Source: Microbacterium arborescens (GTDB lineage Bacteria; Actinomycetota; Actinomycetes; Actinomycetales; Microbacteriaceae). Taken from it: a DNA stretch of 64,000 nt. Shown here in pieces: positions 7,906 to 17,427 of the stretch. Positions within the stretch are counted from its first letter, which is position 1. Every line of letters begins with the position of its first letter. The notes under the pieces were generated by a model. That model worked only from the letters and a program-made list of their open reading frames with translations. It was not told the origin of the DNA and ran no database searches. Both the position numbers and the translations under genes were made by a program. The stretch spans positions 62,001 to 126,000 of the forward strand of contig NZ_CP128474.1 of assembly GCF_030369635.1 (NCBI RefSeq), written 5' to 3'.

Positions 7906-8543
7906 CAGGATGCCGCTCCCACGACGTCCGAGTGGGCGTCGATGAGGGCGGCGGCGTCGCGCCACGAGAGCCCGGCGATCGAGAGCACCGCCCTGACGAC
8001 GAGCGAATGCGCCTCGGGCGACGATGCGTCGAGGCGGACGATGACCGTTCGGGCGGTCTCCTCGATGAGGCGGGCGAGGGTCGGGGCGGCGACATCCGTG
8101 CGGAGGGTGCCCTCGTCCTGCCCACGACGCACCAGATTCATCAGCGCGCGGCGGAGCGGGGCGAGCGCGGCAGCGGAGTCTTCCACGTGCCGCTCGTCGA
8201 GGGCGACGGCCGCGGCGACCTGCACGTGCGACGCCTCGCCCCAGAGCCGACCCGTCAAGCGGGCGAGCGCGACAGGCACGGACTCGGTGTCGAGTCGCAG
8301 CCCCGGGTCGGTCGCGATCGCGTTGAAGCGCTGCGCCCCCGACGCGACGAGCTCGCGCACGAGCGCGTCGCGATCGTCGAAATGGCCGTAGAGCGCGCGA
8401 CGGCTGAGGCCGGCGGCCCGGGCGATCGCGTCGACGGAAGCGCTCGGGTCGAGCGCCAGCGTGCGCGCGGCGGCGGAAAGGAGCCCGGCGCGATTCGCGG
8501 CGGCATCCTTCCGCGGACGACGAGGGGAGACGGTGTCGGTCAC
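7905..8543 (-). CDS. TetR-family regulator
   Basis: 212 residues from the GTG at 8543. The N-terminal helix-turn-helix (about residues 15-60) has the TetR pattern SVDAIARAAGLSRRALYGHFDDRDALV; the rest is a helical ligand domain. An in-frame ATG at 8570 lies within the operator palindrome and upstream of a good -10 box, so it is rejected as start. The GTG at 8543 follows TATCAT by exactly 6 nt, which predicts a leaderless message. It is first in an operon with the ABC-like and YhgE genes and probably represses all three through the palindrome at 8559-8580. Confidence 0.88.
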   Translation of the reverse strand: MTDTVSPRRPRKDAAANRAGLLSAAARTLALDPSASVDAIARAAGLSRRALYGHFDDRDALVRELVASGAQRFNAIATDPGLRLDTESVPVALARLTGRLWGEASHVQVAAAVALDERHVEDSAAALAPLRRALMNLVRRGQDEGTLRTDVAAPTLARLIEETARTVIVRLDASSPEAHSLVVRAVLSIAGLSWRDAAALIDAHSDVVGAAS

Positions 8544-8549
8544 CCGTCG

Positions 8550-8578
8550 ATGATACGAACTTGCACACACATGTGCAA
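8550..8578 (-). promoter_or_regulatory. Promoter of the TetR / ABC-like / YhgE operon
   Basis: On the minus strand: -35 TTGCAC (8578-8573), 17-bp spacer, -10 TATCAT (8555-8550), then 6 nt to the GTG start at 8543. The -35 and the spacer are inside the operator palindrome. Confidence 0.6.
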
Positions 8579-8580
8579 GT
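8559..8580. promoter_or_regulatory. TetR operator
   Basis: Perfect inverted repeat, arms ACTTGCACA and TGTGCAAGT, with a CACA centre. It covers the spacer and -35 of the TetR promoter, so binding would give autorepression. Confidence 0.75.
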
Positions 8581-8603
8581 AACGCTGCGTTGGCGCGGTC
8601 AGG

Positions 8604-10169
<1,566 letters not shown>

Positions 10170-10179
10170 GCTGCAGGCG

Positions 10180-11022
10180 TCAGTCCTTCGTGACGGGGAC
10201 GACGAGGCCGCCCCAGGTCTCGTTCTCGAAGTCTGCGGTCTCGGATGAGGTCAGCAGCTCGTACAGCGCGACGATCCGGGGGTCGTCCTTCAGGTCGGGA
10301 CGCGTGGCCAGCACGTTGTAGTACGGGCTGCCCTCGCCCTCGGTGAGGATCGCCTGGTCGGCGGTGAGGCCCGCGGGAAGCGCGAAGCTGATCGTGACGA
10401 ACGCCGCATCGACGTCCGGCACGGCCTGCGGCAGCGTCGCGTTCTCGATCTCCTGGAACTGGAAGTCGCGCGGGTTGTCGGTGATGCCGGTCAGGTCGAC
10501 GACGTCGTCGGAGACCTCGATCAGACCCTCCTGCGCGAGCAGCTTGAGCGCACGGCCCTCGTTCGTCGGGTCGTTGGGGATCGCGATGGTCGCCCCGTCC
10601 TCCAGGTCGTCGAGGCTGTCGACCTTGCTGGAGTAGAACGCGGCCGAAGGCAGGTAGGCCTCGCCGACGCTGATGAGGTCGGAGCCGGTGTTGGTGTTGA
10701 AGTTCTCGAGGAACGTCGAGTTCTGGAACAGGTTCGCGTCGATCGAACCGTCGACGAGCGCGGTGTTGGGCGTGTTGTAGTCGGTGAACGGGACGAACTC
10801 GATCGTCAGCCCCAGCTCCGCGGCGCCGTTCTCGGCGATGTGGTTGAGGATGTCGCCGGCGGGCGTCTGCAGCGCGCCGACCTTGAGCGTGCCGAGGCTG
10901 TCGCCGTCGGCGCCGCCCGACTCGGATGCCGGCGAGCCGGCGCAGCCGGCCAGCAGCAGGGCGGCTGAGGCGACGGCGGCGATGAGGAGGGGGGTGCGGG
11001 CGGTGCGGGCCGTGCGGGACAT
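10180..11022 (-). CDS. metQ: Methionine-type ABC transporter substrate-binding lipoprotein (NlpA family)
   Basis: 280 residues. Lipoprotein signal with lipobox LLAGC (Cys about 27), then an NlpA/MetQ fold: LKVGALQTPAGDILNHIAEN, FTDYNTPNTALVDGSIDANLFQ, IAIPNDPTNEGRALKLL and DAAFV. Its place after an ATPase with a NIL domain and a MetI-like permease supports a D/L-methionine (or related amino acid) importer. AGAGGA lies about 9 nt before the ATG. A 78-nt gap separates it from the permease gene. It is followed by the 17-bp-arm hairpin. Confidence 0.9.
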   Translation of the reverse strand: MSRTARTARTPLLIAAVASAALLLAGCAGSPASESGGADGDSLGTLKVGALQTPAGDILNHIAENGAAELGLTIEFVPFTDYNTPNTALVDGSIDANLFQNSTFLENFNTNTGSDLISVGEAYLPSAAFYSSKVDSLDDLEDGATIAIPNDPTNEGRALKLLAQEGLIEVSDDVVDLTGITDNPRDFQFQEIENATLPQAVPDVDAAFVTISFALPAGLTADQAILTEGEGSPYYNVLATRPDLKDDPRIVALYELLTSSETADFENETWGGLVVPVTKD

Positions 11023-11100
11023 GGAGGGTTCCTCTCGGGATGACTGCGGAGCTGGCGGTGCGGGCGGAGCTGGCGGTGCGGGGCGAAGCGGGTGGGCGCG

Positions 11101-11844
11101 TCAGGCGGTGCTGCGGGCGTCGGCCCGCTGCATCCGCGCGCTCGGGGCGGCGGTGCGGGAGCGGGGTGAGCGGCGCGCGAGACGGCGGGCGCCCCAGCTC
11201 GCGAGGCCCTGCAGCACCATGACGATCGCGAAGATCACGACGATGACGCTGACGATGTGGATCCAGCTGTACTGCTGGTAGCCGTAGCGGATGGCGACAT
11301 CGCCGAGACCGCCGCCGGCGACGGTGCCCACCATCGCCGAGAAATTGATGATCGACGTGACGGTCGTCGACAGGCCGAGCAGCATCGCGGGCGCGGCCTC
11401 GGGCAGCAGCACCTTCGTCACGAGCTGCCAGCGGCTCGCCCCCAGCGATGCGGCTACCTCGAGGAGGCCGTCATCCACTTCCTTGATCGCGATCTCGACC
11501 ATGCGGGCGAAGAACGGGATGGCCACGACCGACAAGGGCACGATCGCAGCGGTCGGTCCGATGAAGGTGCCGACGAGGAGGCGGGTGAAGGGGATCAGCG
11601 CGACCATCAGGATGATGAACGGCACCGATCGGCCGAGGTTGACGATGAAGTCGAGCACGCGGTTGACGACGATGCCGACCCGTCGTGAGCCGAACGGGGT
11701 CGCGAGGAAGCGTCCCTGCTCGGTGCCGACGAGCACGACGCCGAGCGGCAGGCCGATGACGATCGTCGCGAGCAGGGCGACGCCCACCATGTAGAGCGTC
11801 TGGCCGGTGGCGACCAGCAGCAGATTGAGCAGTTGCTCGTTCAC
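11101..11844 (-). CDS. metI: Methionine-type ABC transporter permease
   Basis: 247 residues from the GTG at 11844, which overlaps the ATPase stop by 4 nt (GTGA); the frame is open further upstream but only as a shadow of the ATPase gene. About five TM segments and the binding-protein-dependent permease loop EVAASLGASRWQLVTKVLLPEAAPAML (EAA motif, about residues 140-166) are visible, as is GRSVPFIILMVALIPF typical of MetI. The C-terminal 25 residues are Arg-rich and lie in the cytoplasm. It is the middle gene of metNIQ order. Confidence 0.92.
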   Translation of the reverse strand: MNEQLLNLLLVATGQTLYMVGVALLATIVIGLPLGVVLVGTEQGRFLATPFGSRRVGIVVNRVLDFIVNLGRSVPFIILMVALIPFTRLLVGTFIGPTAAIVPLSVVAIPFFARMVEIAIKEVDDGLLEVAASLGASRWQLVTKVLLPEAAPAMLLGLSTTVTSIINFSAMVGTVAGGGLGDVAIRYGYQQYSWIHIVSVIVVIFAIVMVLQGLASWGARRLARRSPRSRTAAPSARMQRADARSTA

Positions 11845-12827
11845 GCGGCATCCCCTCCCTGCAGGACGTCGACGATGAGACCCTGGCCGTGCAGGTCGGC
11901 GATGACGGCGGATGCCGCGGCCGCGGGCACCTCGAGCCGGGTGCGGCCGGCCTGCGTGCCGGCGATCTGCTCGACGAGCGCGCCGAGGAGGGACACGTCG
12001 ACGTCGTGATCGCGGGCGATCCTCGCGATCACGGGACGATCCGCGGTGCCGCCGGCGAAGGTGATGTCGATGACCGTCGCGCTCGGGTCGGCTCCGGCGG
12101 GGATCGGACCGAGCGGGAAGAGCTGCGAGGTGAGCCGTGAGCCGGGCGTGCGGATGACGTCGGTCAGGCGACCGCTCTCGACGATGCGCCCGTGCTCGAG
12201 GAGGGCTGCCGAATCGCACGTCGACTTCACGACATCCATCTCGTGGGTGATGAGGAGCACGGTCAGTCCGAGCTCCGCGTTGATACGGCGGTAGAGGTCG
12301 AGGATCGACGTCGTCGTCTCGGGGTCGAGGGCGCTCGTCGCCTCGTCGGAGAGCAGCACGCTCGGGCCGCTCGCGAGGGCGCGGGCGATGCCGACGCGCT
12401 GCTGCTGCCCGCCCGACAGCTCGTGCACGGCGGCATCGCCGCGGTGGCCCAGGCCGACGAGATCGAGCATCTCCTGCGCGCGGTCGCGCCGCCGGGCCCG
12501 GGGGCTGCCGTCGAGCTCGAGGGCGAGCTCGACGTTGCCGCGCACCGACCGGCTGCCGAGGAGGTTGAAGCGCTGGAACACCATGCCGATCCGGCGGCGT
12601 GCCGTGCGCAGGCTGTTCGGGTCGAGGGCGGTCAGATCGACCCCATCGACGACCACCCGGCCTGTATCCGGGCGCTCGATGAGGTTGACCATGCGGGCGA
12701 GCGTGCTCTTTCCCGCGCCGGACTGGCCGACGATGCCGTAGATCTCCCCGGAGGGGATCTGCAGTGAGACGTCGTCGACGGCGGTCAAGCCGCCGTAGCT
12801 CTTCGATACGTGCTCGAGCGCGATCAC
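11841..12827 (-). CDS. metN: Methionine-type ABC transporter ATP-binding protein with NIL domain
   Basis: 328 residues from a GTG with GAAAGG 7 nt upstream. Walker A is GQSGAGKST (about residue 34), the Q-loop is VFQRFNLL, the signature is LSGGQQQRVGIARAL and Walker B LLSDEATSALD; the switch His is in LLITHEMDVV. The C-terminal 75-80 residues (from ATVIDITFAG) are a NIL/ACT-like domain that binds substrate for trans-inhibition in MetN proteins. It is the first gene of the operon. No SAM riboswitch could be recognised in the 130 nt upstream. Confidence 0.94.
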   Translation of the reverse strand: MIALEHVSKSYGGLTAVDDVSLQIPSGEIYGIVGQSGAGKSTLARMVNLIERPDTGRVVVDGVDLTALDPNSLRTARRRIGMVFQRFNLLGSRSVRGNVELALELDGSPRARRRDRAQEMLDLVGLGHRGDAAVHELSGGQQQRVGIARALASGPSVLLSDEATSALDPETTTSILDLYRRINAELGLTVLLITHEMDVVKSTCDSAALLEHGRIVESGRLTDVIRTPGSRLTSQLFPLGPIPAGADPSATVIDITFAGGTADRPVIARIARDHDVDVSLLGALVEQIAGTQAGRTRLEVPAAAASAVIADLHGQGLIVDVLQGGDAA

Positions 12828-12962
12828 GGTCGGGCCTTTCGGAGGTCAGCGCCGTCGGGTCGCCGGCGTCACCCCCGAGTTTCGCGTTCGCGCGCAGCTC
12901 GACGAATTCTCGTTACCCCAGATGTCGTCGACGGTTGCGGTCGCGCGGACGTGGGCTGCCGC

Positions 12963-13032
12963 CCGAGAACGTACCGTCGCCGCGAGCGCGCACCCTGAAC
13001 GGTACGTTTTCGCGGGAAGGGTGCGTTCTCGG
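12963..13032. repeat. 70-bp four-unit palindromic element, copy 1
   Basis: Four 14-bp units: U1 CCGAGAACGTACCG (12963-12976), U2 GCGAGCGCGCACCC (12982-12995), then inverted U3 CGGTACGTTTTCGC (13000-13013) and U4 GGGTGCGTTCTCGG (13019-13032). Spacers are 5, 4 and 5 nt, the same as in the copies at 15323 and 34793. It sits between the divergent metN and MFS genes; the rest of this 299-bp gap holds no other feature I can support. Confidence 0.8.
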
Positions 13033-13126
13033 GGCCGCGCCGCCACACGCGGGCACCGGCCGGACGGTCGGATGCCGCGGACGTTCGGTCGGGCGCCGAG
13101 CCGGAGGAGCGAGGAGCATCGGAAGC

Positions 13127-14335
13127 ATGACCTCGACCACACCCATCCCGCTGACCCACGAGAACGCCGCGCCCATGAGATATGGCGGCCTCATCGTCGT
13201 CATGCTCATGGGCTTCCTCGTGGTCACCGCGGAGTTCCTCCCCAACGGCGTGCTCACCGAGATGGCCGCGGGCCTCGGGGTGACGCCCGGGCAGGCGGGT
13301 CAGACGGTGACGGTCACCGCGCTCGCCGGGCTCATCGTGGCCCCGACGGTCGGCCTCGTCTTCCCGCGCATGGATCGACGGACTCTGCTCGTGTGGGCCG
13401 CGGCGGCGGCATCCGTGTCGAGCATCGTCGTCGCGCTCTCACCGCACCTCATTACGATCCTCGTCGCACGCTTCTTCCTCGGCGCCTCGATCAGCGCCTT
13501 CTGGTCGATGTCGATCACGGTCGCCGCCCGCCTCGCGGGCCCAGACCGCATCGGTCGGGCGATGATGTTCACCTCCGCTGGAGTGTCGCTCGCGACCGTG
13601 GCCGGTGTGCCGCTCGGCGTGCTCCTGAGCGAGGCCCTCGACTGGCGCATCGCGTTCGCCGTCGTGGGGGTGGCGACGGCTGCCGTCGCGTTGGCCGTGC
13701 GCCTCACCCTGCCTGCCGTGCCGGCCGCGGCGACGTCCAGTCTGCGGCTGCTCGTCGACTCGCTCCGGCGCACCGGTGTCGCAGCGGGCATGATCGGCCA
13801 TGTCCTGGTGGTGCTGGGACACTTCCTGGCGTACACCTACATCCGGCTGGCGCTGGAGCGGGTTCCGGATGTCGGCGCCGAGACGATCGTGCTGCTGCTG
13901 GCGGTGTTCGGCGCGGGCGGGCTCATCGGGAACCTCGCGATCGGGTTGCTCGTCGACCGAGCGTTCCGCGTGCTCGCCGTGACGGCGCCCGTCGTCATCG
14001 CCGCCGCGATCGCTCTCCTGGTGCTGCTGCCCGGGTCGATTCCGGTCGTCATCGCCGCCGTGTTCGCGTGGGGGTTCTTCTTCGCGTCGTGGCTCATCAT
14101 CGTGAACACGTGGGCGGGTCACCGGATGCCCGACCGGCTCGAGGCCGGCGGCAGCCTCACCGTGACCGGCTTCCAGCTCGCGATCATGCTCGCGGCCGGC
14201 CTCGGCGGGCTGCTGGTCGATCTCGCCGGTGTCGTCGCCGTCGATATCGTGGCCCTGTCGCTGCTCACGGTCGGCGCGGTGCTGTTCGGCTGGGTCGTCC
14301 GGACCCACGAGGCCGACCGGATGCGGCACGCCTGA
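13127..14335 (+). CDS. MFS transporter, DHA1 drug/nucleoside exporter type
   Basis: 402 residues from the ATG at 13127 (GAGGAG about 10 nt upstream). Twelve hydrophobic segments are visible. After TM1 (GFLVVTAEFLPNGVLTEMAAGLGVTPGQAGQTVTVTAL) comes the AraJ/NepI/YdhP pattern typical of the DHA1 subfamily, and the motif-A loop reads FPRMDRRTLLVW. The substrates of close families are sugars, arabinosides, purine ribonucleosides or drugs, and cannot be told apart here. The convergent AraC regulator ends 44 bp after it, so the two may form a regulator/transporter pair, but there is no shared promoter. Confidence 0.86.
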   Translation: MTSTTPIPLTHENAAPMRYGGLIVVMLMGFLVVTAEFLPNGVLTEMAAGLGVTPGQAGQTVTVTALAGLIVAPTVGLVFPRMDRRTLLVWAAAAASVSSIVVALSPHLITILVARFFLGASISAFWSMSITVAARLAGPDRIGRAMMFTSAGVSLATVAGVPLGVLLSEALDWRIAFAVVGVATAAVALAVRLTLPAVPAAATSSLRLLVDSLRRTGVAAGMIGHVLVVLGHFLAYTYIRLALERVPDVGAETIVLLLAVFGAGGLIGNLAIGLLVDRAFRVLAVTAPVVIAAAIALLVLLPGSIPVVIAAVFAWGFFFASWLIIVNTWAGHRMPDRLEAGGSLTVTGFQLAIMLAAGLGGLLVDLAGVVAVDIVALSLLTVGAVLFGWVVRTHEADRMRHA

Positions 14336-14379
14336 CGAGGCTCCCTCGGCGAGGTGCCGCGCCGGGGGCGGCGTGGTCG

Positions 14380-15252
14380 TCAGCGCAACGCCGCCGCCGA
14401 CGCCCGGGCGCGCCACAGCGAGGGCGCCATCCCGGTGTGGCGGCGGAAAGCGCGGCTGAAGCCTTCGTCCGAGCCGTAGCCCAGGGCGCGTGAGGTATCC
14501 GAGACGGACGCACCCGACTCGAGCATGTCCTTGGCGTGCTGCATCCGGATCTCGGCGACGTAGCCCGCGGGAGAGCGTCCGTAAGCGCGCCGGAACCGTG
14601 CGGCGAACACTGTCCGCGACATGGCGCTGAGGCTCGCGAGCTGGTCGATGGTCCAGTCGTGACCGGGGTCGGCGGCGACGGCCTCGGCGGCGCGGCTGAG
14701 GAACGGGTCGACTGTCGGTGCGGGCCAGACCGAGGCGCCGGCGGTGTGCGCCGCCCACGCCCGGATGGCCGAGAGCAGCACGGTCTTGACCATCATCCGG
14801 CAGATCACCGCGTCGCCGGATCGCGCCGAGGTGGTACCCGCGCCGAGGTGGCTGACGAGTGCGGCCGCCGCAGGCTCGAGTGCGACGAAACCGTCGACGA
14901 AGACGAACGGAGGCAGCGGCGTCACGGCAGCGAGCGAGACGTCGGCCGGGACGACGGTGAGTTGCGCGCCCGACTGCGAGGTCAGTGAGATCGGACGACA
15001 TCCGAGGCTCACGAAGGCGTCGCCGGCGAGGAGCGTGCGCGCCCCGGAAGCGGCGGCGGCATCGCCCGAGAGCCCGGCGACCGTGCAGCTCGTGCCGGAT
15101 GCGGGATCCCCGGTGATCTCGCCCGATCGCACATAGACCAGCGTGGCTTCGCCGGTGCCGAGGTGCAGCGACCCGTCGGGGGCGAGGTGCGTTCGGCGGG
15201 CCGTGCCCGGACGGATCTCGAGGGATGCCAGGGCCTGCTCGAGCGCGATCAC
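14380..15252 (-). CDS. AraC-family transcriptional regulator
   Basis: 290 residues from a GTG. The N-terminal 180 residues form a cupin-type AraC ligand domain (as in the cupin_6 group, with RSGDAVICRMMVKTVLLSAIRAW). The C-terminal 100 residues hold the double helix-turn-helix: WTIDQLASLSAMSRTVFAARFRRAYGRSPAGY and VSDTSRALGYGSDEGFSRAFRRHTGMAPSLWR. It converges on the MFS gene and may control it, as AraC/cupin_6 regulators often neighbour exporters or oxidoreductases. Upstream lies the second copy of the 70-bp element. Confidence 0.9.
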   Translation of the reverse strand: MIALEQALASLEIRPGTARRTHLAPDGSLHLGTGEATLVYVRSGEITGDPASGTSCTVAGLSGDAAAASGARTLLAGDAFVSLGCRPISLTSQSGAQLTVVPADVSLAAVTPLPPFVFVDGFVALEPAAAALVSHLGAGTTSARSGDAVICRMMVKTVLLSAIRAWAAHTAGASVWPAPTVDPFLSRAAEAVAADPGHDWTIDQLASLSAMSRTVFAARFRRAYGRSPAGYVAEIRMQHAKDMLESGASVSDTSRALGYGSDEGFSRAFRRHTGMAPSLWRARASAAALR

Positions 15253-15322
15253 GCTTCCGACAACGCCATCCCCCGCGGCCCCATTCCGCCGCGCGTCCCC
15301 GGGCGCCCCCGCGCGCTCGCGC

Positions 15323-15392
15323 GCGAGAACGCACCGCCGCCGCGAGCACGCACCCGGCGCGGTGCGCTCTCGCCGAGAGGGTGCGTCCTCGC
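15323..15392. repeat. 70-bp four-unit palindromic element, copy 2
   Basis: U1 GCGAGAACGCACCG (15323-15336), U2 GCGAGCACGCACCC (15342-15355), inverted U3 CGGTGCGCTCTCGC (15360-15373) and U4 GGGTGCGTCCTCGC (15379-15392), with 5-4-5 nt spacers. U1 pairs with U3 at 13 of 14 positions and U2 with U4 at 13 of 14. It lies between the AraC gene start and the cyclophilin stop, both on the minus strand. Confidence 0.8.
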
Positions 15393-15420
15393 CCCGCCGC
15401 CGCCGCCGCCCGCCTCGGGC

Positions 15421-16089
15421 TCAGCCGAGCGTGACGCCGGTGATCGTGACCGGAGTCGCGGGCGCGCCGTCGGCAGCGCCGCCCTCGGCACCGGCCGCGG
15501 CCACCTCGCGCACGACGGCGAGGCCCGCCTCGTCGAGCGTGCCGAAGACGGTGTACTTGGCGGGCAGCGGGGTGTCCTCGTACACGAGGAAGAACTGCGA
15601 GCCGTTCGTGTTCGGCCCGGCGTTGGCCATCGCGACCGTTCCGGCCGGGTAGGTCTCGCTGCCGTCGAGCTCGTCGGCGTAGTTGTATCCGGGGCCACCG
15701 CGGCCGGTTCCCGACGGGTCGCCGCACTGCAGCACGAAGATACCCGAGGTGGTGAGGCGGTGGCAGGGCGAGTCGTTGTAGTACCCCTGCTCGGCGAGCG
15801 ACACGAAGCTGCCCACCGTGCAGGGCGTGCGCTCGGCATCCAGGGTCATGGGGATGTCGCCGGCCGACGTCTGCAGGACGGCCGACACCTGACCCGTCAC
15901 CTCCGACTCGGCGGGCGGGAGCTGCACGTCGCGCACGCCGCCAGCAGCCTCGACGTAGGCGCAGGCGCCCTCCGGGACGGTCTCGGCGGTCGGCATCGTG
16001 TCGGGCTCGGCTGGCGTGGGCGACGATGCGCATCCGGCGAGAGCGAGAGCCGACAGGACGAGGAGGGCGGAACCGAGGCGAGCGCGCAT
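15421..16089 (-). CDS. Cyclophilin-type peptidyl-prolyl cis-trans isomerase lipoprotein
   Basis: 222 residues. Lipobox LALAGC puts the modified Cys at about residue 20, so the protein is anchored outside the membrane. A Pro/Glu-rich linker precedes the cyclophilin fold (about residues 75-222): TLDAERTPCTVGSFVSLAEQGYYN, CHRLTTSGIFVLQCGDPSGTGRGGPGY, GTVAMANAGPNTNGSQFFLVY and KYTVFGTLDEAG. Catalytic-loop residues of active cyclophilins (HR..., QFF) are kept. A role in folding secreted proteins is inferred. The ATG follows TAGGCT by exactly 6 nt with no ribosome-binding site, so the gene is probably leaderless. Confidence 0.92.
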   Translation of the reverse strand: MRARLGSALLVLSALALAGCASSPTPAEPDTMPTAETVPEGACAYVEAAGGVRDVQLPPAESEVTGQVSAVLQTSAGDIPMTLDAERTPCTVGSFVSLAEQGYYNDSPCHRLTTSGIFVLQCGDPSGTGRGGPGYNYADELDGSETYPAGTVAMANAGPNTNGSQFFLVYEDTPLPAKYTVFGTLDEAGLAVVREVAAAGAEGGAADGAPATPVTITGVTLG

Positions 16090-16247
16090 GATCAGAGCCT
16101 ACGGTCTCGGATGCCGCCTGCCGGGCACCGGAATCGACGCGATTCGGTAGCGGGAGCGAGGCCCGGATGCCGGAGCTGGCCAGCACGCGCTGCGAGTGGC
16201 ACGATCGGACCGTGATGCTCGCGTCGCGGGCCGCGGAAGGGGTGGCG

Positions 16248-16694
16248 ATGGGTGACAACACGGCGGGCGGTGCCGGGTTCTCCGACGAGGAGAAGGCCGC
16301 GATGAAGCAGCGGGCCGAGGAGCTGCGTTCGACGAAGGGGCTGAAGGGCGCCGCGAAGCTCGCGAAGGAGCTCGAGGCGTGCATGGAGGCGATCGACGCG
16401 CTCGCGGGGATCGACGGCGAGGTCGCCCGCATGGTCCACCGGATCGTCTCGGAGGAGGCATCCGACCTCGACCCGAAGACGTTCTACGGATTCCCCGCCT
16501 ATGCGCGCGCCGGCAAGGTCGTCATCTTCGTGCAGCCCAAGTCGAAGTTCGACACCCGCTATCCGACGCTGAACTTCGACGAGACGGCCTCGCTCGATGA
16601 CGGGGCGATGTGGCCGACGTCGTTCGCGATCGTCGAGGTCACTCCCGAGGTCGAGCGTCGCGTGCGGGATCTGGTTCGCGCTGCGATCGACTGA
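16248..16694 (+). CDS. DUF1801/YdhG-like protein of unknown function
   Basis: 148 residues from the ATG at 16248, which has GGAAGG 7 nt upstream; the frame is open back to 16167, but without a site. The N-terminal 50 residues are charged and helical (KAAMKQRAEELR, KGAAKLAKELEACMEAI). The rest matches the DUF1801 pattern FYGFPAYARAGKVVIFVQPKSKFDTRYPTLNF followed by LDDGAMWPTSFAIVEV. Proteins of this group are small, soluble and uncharacterised (some are annotated as iron chaperones). Its last 56 bp overlap the 3' end of the PAP2 gene on the other strand. Confidence 0.75.
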   Translation: MGDNTAGGAGFSDEEKAAMKQRAEELRSTKGLKGAAKLAKELEACMEAIDALAGIDGEVARMVHRIVSEEASDLDPKTFYGFPAYARAGKVVIFVQPKSKFDTRYPTLNFDETASLDDGAMWPTSFAIVEVTPEVERRVRDLVRAAID

Positions 16695-17382
16695 GCTCCG
16701 ATCGACTGAGCCCCGGGGTCGGCGAGAGCGGGATCGCCCGCGGTTCTCGCGTCGCCGCGATCGCGATGACCGTCAGCAGAGCGGGCACGGCGAGGCCGAG
16801 CAACGATCCCGCGGCTACGTCATGCAGATAGTGGGCGCCTTCGAACAGCCGCCCCGAAAAGACGATGAGCGCCGCGGCAACGGCCATCCACGTCGCCCAC
16901 GCCCGGCGCGCGGCGACAGCGATGACCCAGACCGCCCCCATCGCGAGCACGGCGTGGTTCGAGGGGAAGGCGTAGTCCGTGGGGTCGCAGACGGTCAGCG
17001 CGGTCCAGCGGGTGCACGGGCGGGCCTGCATGAGCGCCACCTTGACCATCTCGCTGGTGGCGTAGGCGATCACCACTCCGCCGGCCGCGGCGATCGAGAT
17101 GATGCGGCGTCGCGAGCCGCCCCGCAGTGCGACCGCCAGTGATACGACCGTGCCGACGGCGAGGAGCGCCAGGAAGCCGTCCGAGAGGTAGGCGGTCGCC
17201 GGCAGCGCGAGTCCGACGGTCATCGCCTCGCGCGTCACCAGGACGCTGAGGCTCGCGCCCCACCAGGGAATGATCAGCGCGGCTGCCGCGACCAGGGCGA
17301 CAGCGGACACAGGCAGTATCGAGGAACGGGGTACGGCGGTGCTCACCTCAGCCACGCTAGGAAACGCCGCGTCGCGCGGCAT
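16639..17382 (-). CDS. PAP2-superfamily membrane phosphatase
   Basis: 247 residues with about six TM segments. The three acid-phosphatase motifs are present: KVALMQARP (KX6RP type), PSNH in YAFPSNHAVLAMG, and SGRLFEGAHYLHDVAAG (SR-X-H type with Gly-Arg). The family dephosphorylates lipid phosphates such as phosphatidate or undecaprenyl pyrophosphate at the membrane. The last 40 residues are polar and run antisense into the 3' end of the DUF1801-like gene (56 bp overlap), so the true C-terminus relies on the reading frame alone. The ATG at 17382 has a weak GAAAG upstream; GTG codons about 10 residues downstream are possible. Confidence 0.85.
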   Translation of the reverse strand: MPRDAAFPSVAEVSTAVPRSSILPVSAVALVAAAALIIPWWGASLSVLVTREAMTVGLALPATAYLSDGFLALLAVGTVVSLAVALRGGSRRRIISIAAAGGVVIAYATSEMVKVALMQARPCTRWTALTVCDPTDYAFPSNHAVLAMGAVWVIAVAARRAWATWMAVAAALIVFSGRLFEGAHYLHDVAAGSLLGLAVPALLTVIAIAATREPRAIPLSPTPGLSRSELSRSQREPDPARDARPRE

Positions 17383-17427
17383 CCGCTTTCAGGCGGTCTC
17401 GCATCCTCCCCGAGGTGTATTCCTCGC

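Noticed and set aside
5300..8125. A 941-codon open frame on the minus strand
   Set aside because: Only its last 647 codons, from 7243, are a real gene (YhgE). The first third is an Arg/Pro-rich shadow of the ABC-like gene in another frame, as high-GC DNA gives many long frames.
12828..12960. Possible SAM riboswitch upstream of the methionine transporter
   Set aside because: No conserved SAM-I or SAM-IV core or long P1 stem could be found in the 130 nt before metN.
12811..15252. Identical first 17 nt of metN and the AraC gene (GTGATCGCGCTCGAGCA)
   Set aside because: The match stops immediately; both simply begin with the common residues V/M-I-A-L-E. Not a repeat.
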